This document shows positions 1 to 11,400 of a stretch of 40,542 nucleotides of DNA, in pieces. Numbering within the stretch: the first letter of the stretch is position 1; each line of letters starts with the position of its first letter. Made by a program: the position numbers and the translations under genes. The notes beneath the pieces are model-generated. The model was not told where the DNA came from. It saw only the letters and a list, made by a program, of their open reading frames with translations, and did no database searches. Location: the NCBI GenBank assembly GCA_029204225.1, contig MU835264.1, forward strand, positions 1-40,542, in the 5' to 3' direction. This DNA comes from Diphasiastrum complanatum. Lineage: Eukaryota > Streptophyta > Lycopodiopsida > Lycopodiales > Lycopodiaceae.

Positions 1-968
1 TACCTGTCCAAACTTCGAATGGTGTTTTGTCTGAGAGACCTTTAGTAGGACATCTGTTGTGAATATAGGTTGCTATTGAAACAGCTTCAGCCTAGAAGGA
101 CTTTGGATCACATGCACTTTGCCAATTCGACTAAGGTTTTGTTCTTTCTCTCAACAAGACCATTTGACTAAGGCAAATAGGAGGTAATGTATTGTTGCTC
201 AATGTCATTGTCAAGGCAAAACTCCTTGAACTCGGTGGAGATATATTCTCCCCCGTTGTTGGACCTCAGTGCTTGATTCGTTTGCCAGTTTAAATACTTT
301 GCATCTAGTAATGATGGAGTCTGCATAGGTCCACATATACCTTAATGAACAACATTTAACAGACCTTTTGCTATATGTCTATGACTCGATCTAAAAGGAA
401 TCTAGTTTGCAGTCCAAGGATGTAGCTTTGACAGATAGAAAGATCGACTTTTCCAGAAGGATAGTCGAGATCAAGTGCTAGGGATTGTTTGGACATGTTT
501 GATACAGATGCATACTCTGGTAAGAGTTAAACATGAGTGTGTCGTGATGATCATCACTTAGTTCTCATATGTAGAGGATAGGCTTGAAAGCAGTTTCATA
601 ATTGCGTCTTGATCGTCTATGACTGATTCGACAATGGCCATCTATTGCAAGACATTCTTAAACTGGTTAATATGATTATGAAGAGAGTCATTTTTCGACA
701 TCTTGAGTGTGAAGAATTTCTTTTGAAGATGTAACTTGGTAGTTACGTATCTCACATCATATAGTGAGCTCAGGATGTCCCAAACTTCTTTTGAAGTTTT
801 GGCTTCAGCTATGTGGCCATTCTGAGTATCTGATATATTGAGAATAATAAGAGCGAAAGCTTTACCATCCTTCAATTTCCACTTTGAATCGTCTGTGTTG
901 TCTTCAGGCTTCACTTTGATATCTATAACTACATCCCACAACTCGTTGGCGATTAGCAAGGTCTTCAT
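1..968 (-). pseudogene. Ty1/copia gag-integrase remnant, internally deleted
   Basis: The open part at 968-642 is a copia gag N-terminal half (UBN2 type): it has the words AEAKTSKEVWDILSSLY and LHLQKKFFTLKM, typical of plant copia gag. Below it come frameshifts and stops, then integrase words: ICGPMQTPSLLDAKY near 340, ALRSNNGGEYIS near 270-235, NGLVERKNKTLVELAK near 180-140, and PTKGLSDKTPFEVWTG at 55-1. The zinc knuckle, the protease and the stretch between the first integrase word and the NNGGEY motif are missing. This is therefore a deletion derivative and not only a frameshifted copy. It runs off the left edge, so any RT and 3' LTR lie outside the window. Its PBS and LTR lie just to the right, in the correct order for a minus-strand element. 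The family assignment is firm; activity is excluded. Confidence 0.85.
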
Positions 969-1220
969 CTTAAATTTTCATAAATGATAATTGGAACCAT
1001 TCAGGTTGTCTGCGATAAGATCGGCTTTTACTTTGAGAATCCATCTGGAACTTTAGTCTGACGACTTTAAGAGAGATATCGTGTTATGCTACAATTGAAA
1101 ATCAATTCTCTGATACCGAAACAAATTGATTCGAACTAAAGAATAATTTGATATCACGAATGATATCAAGTATAAGAGCTTGCGCTCTGATATAACAGTA
1201 TTAGGCCTTAAAGAATCACC

Positions 1221-1232
1221 GCTCTGATACCA
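1221..1232 (-). promoter_or_regulatory. Primer binding site of the left copia element (initiator-Met tRNA)
   Basis: On the minus strand this reads TGGTATCAGAGC, the usual plant copia primer site complementary to the 3' end of initiator Met tRNA. It directly abuts an LTR end that reads CCAACA on the minus strand, and gag begins about 250 bases further along, as expected. Confidence 0.85.
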
Positions 1233-2250
<1,018 letters not shown>

Positions 2251-2390
2251 GCCACTTCCAAGTAGTTCTACAGACTGTGTAGAAACACGAAGAAAACTAC
2301 AGGTCTGGATAAGAAGTTGGATGAAGATTAAAATGTCGATTAGTCAATTAGTAGGAGAATAATCTTACATATTTCAAGGGAACAAAAAGA

Positions 2391-3225
2391 AAAGAAGAAC
2401 AGAATGGAACCAGTATACTGGCTCCATTCTACTCTAAAATTGACTCCATCCATTGGAGGGTATGCTTTTTATGAGAGAGAAGAGGAGAGAGAGAGAGAGA
2501 GAGGTGAGTTTCTATCATTGTGGACTAGGATTAATGGTTGTAGTGTTGATGGATCTAGTTTTAATACTTAGTGTTAATGCATCTTAATGCTATTATACAC
2601 ATGCTGGATTTTGGATTATGCTATCTTCTCATGGGAATGAACCCCGCATGACAACTAACCTCGTCTCCTTGATGCTTGTGAGCTTGGATCTACGGTTAAG
2701 GCTAGGATAGGAAACATCCCACTACACCATTCAACCCCAAGAGCAAAATCATTTTTTTATAATTGTTATTAAAACAATTTTAAATATTTAAGTTACTTTT
2801 CATGCAATTAAAGATTAATGAAAGACACTTATGATTAACAAAATAGCCATACACAATGGTCCAAGTATAGAAATATATTACAAACTAAATCAGTAAGCCT
2901 CACATTTGTATGTGCTAGAATGAAACATCTAATTAAATCCAATTGAGTCATTCTCGTCCTGGCCATGGACATTGGACTCATGTGACTATGATGCGTGGGA
3001 TTGGAACGACAATACCTTCATGCAATAAAGATGAATAAGTTATTTGAGAAATGTGGTGAGAGTGAGAGTTAGACCACATGAATGTCATGAAGACAATATC
3101 TATTTGAAACCATAACTCAAAAGCAACATCCCAATCGATTCTCACTCATCTCTCCAATAATTTGAGTAATGATTGCATATTGTTAGCATATGCATACTTG
3201 TACTCCTCCTTGGTGAGAGACCACC
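2391..3225. other. No recognised gene; short GA-rich tract
   Basis: Nothing here gives a convincing coding or RNA signal. A short imperfect GA run lies at about 2473-2503. The rest is AT-rich and probably decayed intergenic or element DNA. Confidence 0.5.
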
Positions 3226-3720
3226 TTATGACGGATTTCTGCATAAACCGTTTGTAAGTAATTTTAAGTAAGTTTGTGCTATGCTCCCTTTTCCCAAAAT
3301 ATGTGACAGACAAATTTTCTTGGTAAGGGAAAGATAATCGAGTCTGAAATACATTAGCTGTACAACTAGGATAGATCTACAAATGAATCCTTCCAAATCA
3401 GAAGTTTTGTAAGTCATCCAAAGTCAATGTGCAGGATGGACTTCTCTTTTCTTCATCAGATTGTAAAGTTCTTCAAAATATGTAGGATACTTGTGTTCGC
3501 ACTCAATGTATAATTTCCAGAGATTCAAATAATAATAATCAGACACATTGTCTATCCGAGATTTCTTTAAATACTTCCGTATGTCCAACACCTTTGTGCT
3601 TCTCGTCAAAGCAAATCTCAAATGGTGTTGGCTTGAAGGTCTCATTATATTCTTTGAGAGAATTAATCTCCTTTTGTTCAGGGAATCCGAGTTTTGTGTA
3701 TTTTTGGATACAATGCTCAA
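3226..3720 (-). pseudogene. Unidentified ORF remnant
   Basis: Two adjoining minus-strand reading segments, 3720-3424 (98 codons) and 3417-3226 (63 codons), lie almost end to end. The first is rich in Lys, Arg and Tyr, with a segment DYYYLNLWKLYIECEHKYP. I do not recognise a family. Because a decayed copia RT and an LTR-like repeat lie next to it on the same strand, it may be part of a retroelement or its flank. It may equally be a chance ORF. No function is proposed. Confidence 0.2.
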
Positions 3721-3825
3721 CTATGTGCGCCTATTCTTGGCAGAAGTGGCTACACAATGCATTCAATTGCAGGACCTAGATATGTGGCTATGAATCACAA
3801 ACATTGTAGCAATCAATCAAACAAT

Positions 3826-4140
3826 AACAGATGTAATGCAAGAAGCGCAATTGGAAGTATAGAATGTATTTTGTATTTCTACTTTGTTTCAGAGTGAGTC
3901 GACATTGTCTCGCTCTGAGCTCCCCTTACAATCTTTTCATTGCATATGTGCATTCATCTATGCATTGCATATATTTTGATTTCTAACCTATAATTATGTC
4001 TCACCAGGTGAAATTACAAGATAGATTAACTAATCATTACAAGAGAGATTTATGCTAAATCATTGGTTAACTAACTCTCTGGTAATATTACTTTTACGGC
4101 TGAGCATGAAAGTACAAAGCTTCACGCTTGCTATGGTCCC
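3826..4140 (-). repeat. LTR-like repeat, copy 1 (likely 3' LTR of the adjoining copia fragment)
   Basis: The segment shares ordered similarity with 34350-34738. The clearest match is the block with AAAGTACAAAGCTTCACGCT (about 4108-4132), which matches GATAGTACAAGACTCCACGCT in the other copy; a second block contains TGTCTCGCT. On the minus strand it starts where the copia RT/RH fragment stops, the position expected of a 3' LTR. The outer end is uncertain. Confidence 0.5.
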
Positions 4141-5095
4141 AATAGTTTGGCCTTACCCGACAATTCGTTCAGCCCGACGTCTGGCTTCAACTCTTGTTTG
4201 GGGTCCGAACTTGCATCACTGTTATGTTGCATCATACATTTGTCTTTCTTTTTGTAGATCAACCCCATATTGAGAGTGCCTTTCAAATATTGCAATATGC
4301 ATTTTGTCATCAGCCAATGTGGCATGCTAGGATTGGAAGAGAATTGACTCAGTGAGTAGACATGAAAAGCTAGATTGGGTCTTGTGCAAACACTCAGATA
4401 CATCAAACTTTTGATCAAATTTTGATATGGTATTGCTTCCATCTTATGTCTCTCTTCATCTGTACTTGGGCAATCATGCTTCGATAATCTGCTCCGGTTA
4501 TCATTGGTGTGGCCTTTTCTTTGCAGTCAATCATTCTATACTGCTTCAATACTTTTTCGGCATACTCAGATTGGTTCAAGTGCATTACTCCTCTTCTTTG
4601 ATTTCTTTTGTTTTGCAGCCCCAGACATTTCGTCACTTCTCCTAGATCTATGATTTCATAGTTTGTAGATATCTGACTCTTGGTTTCATTAATCAATGCT
4701 ATCATAAGAAAATTATCTACAAATATTGTCAGAATTACAATTTTTTTTCTATCATTTCTATATATACATTACGGTCAGGTGTTGTAGGAGTAAAGCCTAG
4801 GGAATGCAGAAGACTGTCGAGCTTCTTATACCAAGCTCGCGAAGCCTGCTTGAGACCGTAGATACATCGATGTAGCTGATAGGCGTAATCTCGATTGTTC
4901 GGGTCTTCGTATCCTTCAGGCTGCTTCATCGAGATTTCTTCATCTAGGTCTCTGTGGAAAAAGATTGTCTTCATGTCGATCTGGTGCACTTCCATATCAT
5001 ACTTTGTTGCATAGGCGAGGAGTAGTTGTATGCTCGACATCTTGATTATTGGCGAGTATGTATTGAAGTAGTCGATACCATAACTCTGCGTGTAT
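4141..5095 (-). pseudogene. Ty1/copia reverse transcriptase remnant
   Basis: Reading down from 5095, the pieces follow copia RT order. YGIDYFNTYSPIIKM is followed by a palm segment with QIDMKTIFFHRDLDEEISM (usually DVKTAFLNGDLEEE), then EGYEDP, then YGLKQASRAWYKKLDSLL. After a frameshift near 4735-4705, the DLGEVTKCLGL and LNQSEYAEKVLKQY segments follow, then SLMYLSVCTRPNLAFHVYSL. The YVDD block is disrupted, and the RNase H domain stops soon after its start. The upstream end is cut exactly by the LTR beginning at 5095/5096. No continuation of RT is visible beyond the other LTR at 16018, so the original insertion site has been rearranged or decayed. Confidence 0.85.
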
Positions 5096-5841
5096 TGAAG
5101 GTCCAAGAATCAAGAAACACACATTTCTTGATTCTTGGACATCAAGAACATCAAGAAATGGGATGTGAAAGGATTTGCAAGAACTAAATCAAAATCCCAG
5201 CCTCAATAGTTTACCTCAATGCTGATTCCTAATTTAATCTACAAAAGCAAGAAATCTAATCCACGCTACTCTATTCCACAATCAATCCACAACTACACTA
5301 AATCCACAACCACACACAAGGAATGAAAGGGCATGATCATAAATGCATCACTCAAGAAAACAAGAATGATCAAGGAGCTCAAATGATGCACCAAACTCGT
5401 GGAGACTAATCTCATTAGGACATGGAGTAGATGCATTACACAAAAAGCTCCCTTCTACAAAGGGAAGTTTCTTAAATAAGCAAGAGAGCTCCTTAGGTGG
5501 CATCCAAGCGACAATTCCAAATTACACAATTTACAAGTGGAATTATCGTCTCCGCTAGAGGTCACCATCAAAAGGGGGCTCACTCTACTTTTCTAAGAGG
5601 GATCTACTTACATTTATTACAAGTGCCTAGAAATAGTAACTCCTACATGGTCATTCCATTTCTTTTGGGTTTCATCATGAGGCTCACATAATATTTTCCT
5701 ATCATTTTTAGCTACTATTTCTCGGCTCTCATTCTTTGTTATTCCCTCCTTCTTGAGAGACCTCCTCGATCTAAGGTGAAATGTGCTCTTGGGTAGCTCT
5801 AGCCTAGTATCTTGGGGATTCATCAGAATCAGCCAACGTCA
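5096..5841 (-). repeat. 3' LTR of the gag-only element
   Basis: It aligns over its whole length with 15274-16017. On the minus strand it begins TGACGTTGGCT and ends GGACCTTCA. A CTTATTTAAG segment near 5470-5480 is a possible TATA-like element. It contains the perfect 17-bp hairpin described separately. Its outer border interrupts the copia RT remnant. Confidence 0.75.
5101..5140. repeat. Perfect 17-bp hairpin at the LTR 3' end
   Basis: GTCCAAGAATCAAGAAA is followed by a CACACA loop and its exact reverse complement. It lies within 45 bases of the LTR end (U5 side on the minus strand). The partner LTR keeps the same hairpin at 15279-15318 with a single mismatch, so it was present in the parent element. 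Confidence 0.9.
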
Positions 5842-5842
5842 T

Positions 5843-5862
5843 CCCCCCCCCCCCCCCCCCCC
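5843..5862 (-). promoter_or_regulatory. Polypurine tract (oligo-G on the minus strand)
   Basis: Twenty consecutive C on the plus strand read as G on the element's sense strand. The run ends one base before the 3' LTR, exactly where the plus-strand primer of an LTR element belongs. A pure G run is unusual for a PPT and its length may be imprecise in the assembly. Confidence 0.65.
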
Positions 5863-6589
5863 TTCAATGTGTTGCAAGACCCACTGCAACCCATATTGAA
5901 TGATATTGCTCCGCTTCCGCATTGGCATCTTCGATTGTCACTTGGAAAAGCATAGATCCTCGTTCACTTGCATAAAACCAAGTGCTTATTGTTGTCGATT
6001 TTTACCACAAAAATTGTCTTCCGCAAATTGCCACAAGTTAACCAAAATGTCCTATTGCCGCAAATGGTTGATATCCACAAAATTGGAGAGCTCCCAACAG
6101 CTTCACAACCTTGCATGCTTGAGTGCTTCTCTTGTGTTTTCTTCTCTTTTTCTCTTTTTTGTATTTGTCATGGATGCTTACACTTCTAGTTTCTTGGCAG
6201 ATTCTAACTTTTGGGAGGTCTGTATCTTCCATTTTGCTTCTGGGTGTTTCTTCAGTTCTTCTCCCAATCGAAGTCCCCGTCTTACCGACACTCTTTCTTG
6301 ATGAGAAAAGGAGAACCTTCAATTGGTAGGTTGCACAAACAACATTAATATTTCGCCTTGACAAAAGCAATTTTGAATTGTTCTTGAGAGTAATGAAAAA
6401 ACTCGGATACGTCCTTGTCAAAAACAAGGCATGATTGGGTACACTAAATCTACCATCATTGATAGCAGATTTTGTAAGATATAACTTGAAATGCATGGAG
6501 AAAATACTATTTCCTTAGTACCCCTCTGATCAGGAGATTCATAAAATGGATTTCCATTTAGATTTTCTATTCTCATACTTGTTTGTGTA
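5863..6589 (-). other. 3' interior of the gag-only element, no gene recognised
   Basis: This is the part of the outer element between its PPT and the copia insertion. A minus-strand open frame of 152 codons at 6496-6038 is rich in Lys and Arg in its second half, and I do not recognise a domain in it. Plus-strand ORFs here are low-complexity Phe/Ser/Leu strings. It continues logically at 13031 on the other side of the insertion. Confidence 0.5.
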
Positions 6590-6594
6590 AGGCC
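6590..6594. repeat. Target site duplication, left copy (AGGCC)
   Basis: The five bases AGGCC stand immediately before the copia 5' LTR and are repeated exactly at 13026-13030 after the 3' LTR. This is the normal 5-base duplication made by copia integration. Confidence 0.95.
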
Positions 6595-7249
6595 TGTGAA
6601 AATTGTCAACATTTCCTAGCTAGTTTGAGGCCTAAATTGGCTAAAATTGTAAATAGTTTTGGTTCTAGAGTTTCACACGTGTGAACCAGGCCACAATGTT
6701 TTTATTTACTGTATTTTTTCAGTATGATGAAGTGTCAAACTTCATACCCTTCAAAATGAGACCATTTTGATGTATTTTGGTCATATAAGCCATTTTTAGC
6801 TATTTTTCCTATATAGGGAATATCTAGGGTCAAGTACCTTCTAGAGAGAGGAGAGAGAGTCATCTTCCTCATCCATAAATAGTAGGGAAGTCGTGGAAAA
6901 CAGGTTGGAGAAACCTTTTGTATGCTTCATTGAGATCAATAGATCATTGTCATTGTTTCTTCCTCCATTGAGAGCATTGTTGTGTGTATTGTCTTCAAGC
7001 TATTGTGTATGATCTTAGGTGCTTTCCAAAAGTGGTAGGCTGATGTATTATGGACTGTATAATGCTATTTTGGGCCGCACTTGATGTTTATGGAAGTTTC
7101 CATTTGTGATAAATGCTTTTTGATCAAGTTCTTTGCATTCTAGGTAGCATAGAATGTGTTGCCAATTCCTAGCTTATGTAGTTTGGAGTGCAAGCATTCA
7201 AGCCAATGATCTTGGAGTTTAGATCCACTTAGGATCTGTATTTTTCACA
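6595..7249 (+). repeat. 5' LTR of the complete copia element
   Basis: It begins TGTGAAAATTG and ends TTTTTCACA, so the terminal TGTGA/TCACA form a short inverted repeat. A possible TATA box is CTATATAG at 6809-6816; another AT-rich candidate, CATAAATAG, lies near 6874. U3 holds a 14-bp palindrome around CACGTG at 6672-6685. A GAGAGAGGAGAGAGAG patch follows the first TATA candidate. Confidence 0.95.
6672..6685. promoter_or_regulatory. G-box palindrome TTCACACGTGTGAA in U3
   Basis: A perfect 14-bp palindrome centred on CACGTG, the core bound by plant bZIP and bHLH factors. It is repeated in the 3' LTR at 12448-12461. It lies about 125 bases upstream of the TATA candidate, a plausible enhancer position. 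The role is inferred. Confidence 0.5.
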
Positions 7250-7264
7250 TGGTATCAGAGCTGG
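7250..7264 (+). promoter_or_regulatory. Primer binding site (initiator-Met tRNA)
   Basis: TGGTATCAGAGCTGG begins at the first base after the 5' LTR. It matches the complement of the plant initiator Met tRNA 3' end, the usual primer of copia elements. Confidence 0.95.
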
Positions 7265-8421
7265 TTGGCTTCTATTTACAGTAAGTATTCCATTTTTGGT
7301 GATATTTGGATGTTTGATCAAGTTCTAGCATGATTTTGCATTGCTTTGTTGATCAAATCTTACTAACCTTTGTTTTGTGAGTTGAACTTGTGGATCAAAA
7401 GCATATTTCAGGTCTATTGAAGATCAGAGGCTGAAAAGAAACTATTTTGGATCAGATCATAACACCTAATCATTTGTGATTGTGAGGCTTGTGCATATTC
7501 AATACTAACAATGTTCTTTTCAATCATATTGTTGACAATCTCCATTCTTGGATGAACACTCTCCTTAAGTGGATGAAACTTCTCCTTAAGTGGATGACAA
7601 ATGCTCTTTTGAGTGAGTTGTAATTCTCTTAAAGGCTGAGCAAAGCTCCCATTTGGATGAAAGATCCCCTTTTTTGGGTGAACATATTGTAAGCTCCATT
7701 GTGAAGAGCATATTGTAAAGATTGTCATCAATTTTGGCATAAATTTTGGTGTACTTTGTTGAGCATGTAAGTAACTCTCCTTATGTAATTTGATTGGAGC
7801 ATTTGCTGGAAGGTGTTAACCATTATGCAAGTGTGTTTTCAGGTTCTTAACAGGTTGAGGAACATTCTCATGTGAAGTGATCTTAGATCTACATCTAAAC
7901 ACCAAGATTTGACAAGATAGTGAAGCTAGTCTTGTGATTCACTAAGTGTGCTCATTCATTCACCTCTAAATCTTGTATTTATCACTTGCTGGAGTTTATA
8001 AACTTTTAGAAGTGTGGTTTACATGTGGTTTTACAGGTTGAATCAATATCTTAGTGTGTTGATCATATGTTGATCAAGTTTGTTCATTACTAGGTAATCT
8101 TGGCATCCTAGTTTTGGGTATTTTCTAAGAATGCAAGTAACTCTTCACACCATAACTTGATTTGGTCACTTGCTGGAAAGTTTGAGAGCTTAAGCAAGAG
8201 TGTGTTCAGGTTGGTTTGATTTTGTAATCCATTCTTAGTGTGTGCAAAGTGTTGCATGTGTTTCAATCTTCCTTTCTATGCTTGGAAACCATCTAGGTTC
8301 AAGATAGAAGTGTTTTAGGGTCCTAAATCTTCATAGATCTCTTTATCTATCATTTGTTGAGAGAAAAGTGAGTGCTAAGTGCTTTAGGACAGAACCTAAA
8401 AGTTGAAGAAACATTAGAATC
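7265..8421 (+). other. Untranslated leader of the copia element, with degenerate repeats and splice-like signals
   Basis: The leader is 1157 bases with no long sense ORF. It holds degenerate repeats with the ordered words AAGTAACTCT, TTGCTGGA and CAGGTT: copies at about 7767-7845 and 8131-8214, and a partial copy at 7981-8040. GTAAGT stands at 7281-7286, just after the PBS. Several YYCAG/GTT or ACAG/GTT sites follow (7842, 8036, 8209). These could act as splice donor and acceptors, but no transcript is available to show use. Long copia leaders often carry packaging and translation-control elements; no specific one is identified here. Confidence 0.6.
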
Positions 8422-11400
8422 ATGGCTTCCAATGGTGGGATCATGCTAGAGTCTAGTGAAAGGTCGAGTTCATCAAACTACTCTACTTGGAAAGTGAGGA
8501 TGGAGTCCTTACTTGAGTTGAATGAACTCATGGACATAGTTGCAGAAATTGAAGAGAGACCTCTCACACTTCAAGAGCAACAAAGGTTTGATAAGAAGGC
8601 CAAAAGGGCTCTTCATATCATTAAAATGAATGTTACAAATGAACTTCTCAAGGAAGTTGGAAAGTGTCAAAGTGCAAGTGAGGCATGGAATGCCTTAAAG
8701 AAGCTCTTTGAATCAAAGTCCACATCTAGGGTATTGACCCTAAGGAGACAAATATTTTCTAGTAGGCAAAGAGAGGGTGAAAGTGCTCATGCATTTATCT
8801 TGAGAGTTAAGTCCCTAAGTGATGATTTAGCATGCATTGATGAGAACATAAAAGATGGTGAAATAGTCCAAGTTATGTTGAATGGTTTGCTAAATGAACA
8901 TGCTAACCTTGTGCAAAGTTTTGCCATTCAAAGAGTCTTGCCAAGTGTGGTTGACTTGCAAGAAATCTTATTGGCTGAAGAACATAGGTTGCAATCAAAG
9001 CTTGATGGTGCATCCTTGCAAGGTGGAGGTGAAGAGGCTTTCTTCACAAAAGGCAAATTCAAGGGCAAAGGTAAAGGCAAAGGGAAATGGTCCAAAGGTG
9101 GTAACTTTGATCATGATGATCACTCTTCCTCTTCCTCTTCTACTAAGAACAATAAGTCAAAGTTCAAGTGCTTTTATTGTGGGATAAAAGGTCATTTTGC
9201 AAATGAATGTTATAAGAAGAAAAGAGAGCAAGGAGAGAGGCAAGGAAATCTTACAATAGATGAGGAAGAACATAACACATGTGAATCACTTGTTATGACT
9301 TCAAGTTTGTTAGCCAACATAGATGATAATGATCCTTGGTGGATTGATAGTGGAGCCTCATCTCACATGACAAGACATAAGGAATACTTTACATCCTTAT
9401 TGTCTTATGAGGGAGAAGGTAACATCATCTACACTGCAAATGATGGTCAATGTGACATCAAAGGCATAGGCACTATTCCTATTTCCCTTTCAACAAATAG
9501 GAAAGCAAATCTTGAAAATGTTTTGTACATTCTTTCAATCACTAAGAATTTGCTTAGTGTAAGTCAAATGATTGACAAAGGACTTGATGTGGAGTTCATT
9601 GGAGATGCATGTTTGATAAGTAAATGTGGATCCTTGATTGCTCAAGGTAGGAGGCATGGTAAACTTTTCAAGCTTGATGCATGTGTGATCTCTAATCATG
9701 AAGGATGTATGGCTAGGGAGCAATTGACAAACCAAGAAGTTTGGCACAAGAGGTTGGGCCATCCCAACTTCAAATCTTTGGAGGTAATGGCAAAGAAAGA
9801 GCTTGTTCTTGGTCTCCCTAAAAGTCTTGTTGCAAACAATAGTGTTTGTGAACATTGTGCCTTGTCCAAATCTCATAGACTTGCTTATTCTAGATCTACT
9901 TCTAGATCTAAAGAAGCTTTTCAACTTGTGCATTCTGATATTCATTCTTCTAGTACAACTAGCAATGGTGGGGCAAAGATGTATGCAACTTTCATTGATG
10001 ACTTTAGTAGGTATACTTGGATCTATCTTCTTAAAAGTAAGGATGAAGTGTTTGCTGCATTTGTCAAGTTCAAGAATGAAATGGAAAACCAATTCAATAC
10101 AAAGATCAAATGCTTAAGATCTGATAATGGAGGGGAATACACCTCAAATAGGTTCAAAGACTTTTGTATAGCACATGGGATTAAGAGGGAGATGTCTAGT
10201 CCTAGGACTCCACAACAGAATGGAGTGGCCGAGAGGAAGAATAGAACCCTTTGTGAATGTGCCAAGGCAATGAGACTACATGCTAATCTTGCTAAGTCTT
10301 TTTGGGGGGAAGCTTTAGCATGTGCTAACTATCTATGTAATAGATGGACAAGTGCTTCCTTGGATGGTAAAACTCCTCATGAGGTTCTTTATGGTAGAAG
10401 GCCGAGTGTCAAGCATTGTAGGATCTTTGGATGTACATGTTTTGTCAATATCACACTTGATGATAGAACTAAAGAAGATCCTTCATCAAAGAAGGGTGTG
10501 TTTGTTGGCTATAGTGAAGTAAACAAGGCTTACAAAGTGTACATTCCTTCTACAAAGAAAGTTGTCATAAGTAGGGATGTCATCTTTCATGAAGAGAATG
10601 TTTCCAATGTTGTTGATGTTGATGTTGATGTGCCTACTAATCATCATGATGTGCAAGATGTCTTGGATGAAGATGGAGATGCCACTCCAAAGCAAACTTC
10701 AAGGAAGACTCAAAGGCAAAGGGCTAAGCCATCAAGGCTAACCTATGATGAAAAAGGAAAGCAAGTGGTGGACAACTCTAACTTTGCTTTTCTTACCTCT
10801 TTTGATGAACCAACTTGTGTAGGTGAAGCAATTCAAAAGAAGGAATGGATCCAAGCCATGGATCATGAGCATCAAGCACTCATCAAAAGCAACACATGGA
10901 GGTTGGTAAAGCTTCCAAAGGACAAGAAGGCAATTGGTTGTAAGTGGATCTTCAAGATCAAGACAAATCAAGATGGATCAATCAACAAGTACAAGGCAAG
11001 GTTGGTGGCAAAGGGGTATGCTCAAGAATATGGTATTGACTATGATGAGACCTTTGCACCCGTGGCAAAGATGGTAACTATTCGAATCCTAATCTCTCTT
11101 GCAACTCTTTATGATTGGGATATGTGGCAAATGGATGTTACTAATGCCTTCTTGAATGGTGATCTTGAAGAAGATATTTACATGGAGCAACCCGAGGGCT
11201 ATGTTTCACATGATGAGCCTAATCATGTGTGCTATCTCCAAAAGAGTTTGTATGGGCTAAAGCAAGCACCAAGGAGTTGGTATGCTAAGCTCAATTCCTT
11301 CTTACTTTCTCAAAACTTTGTTATGAGTGAGTATGATCATTCTCTCTACTTTAGATTGAATGAAAATGATATCACTTTACTTTTGATCTATGTTGATGAC

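Noticed and set aside
5900-6301. Plus-strand 133-codon ORF rich in Phe, Ser and Leu
   Set aside because: Antisense to the interior of the minus-strand gag-only element and low in complexity.
9535-10092. Antisense 185-codon ORF and other minus or shifted ORFs inside 8422-12375
   Set aside because: Shadows of the intact copia gag-pol frame; no domain content of their own.
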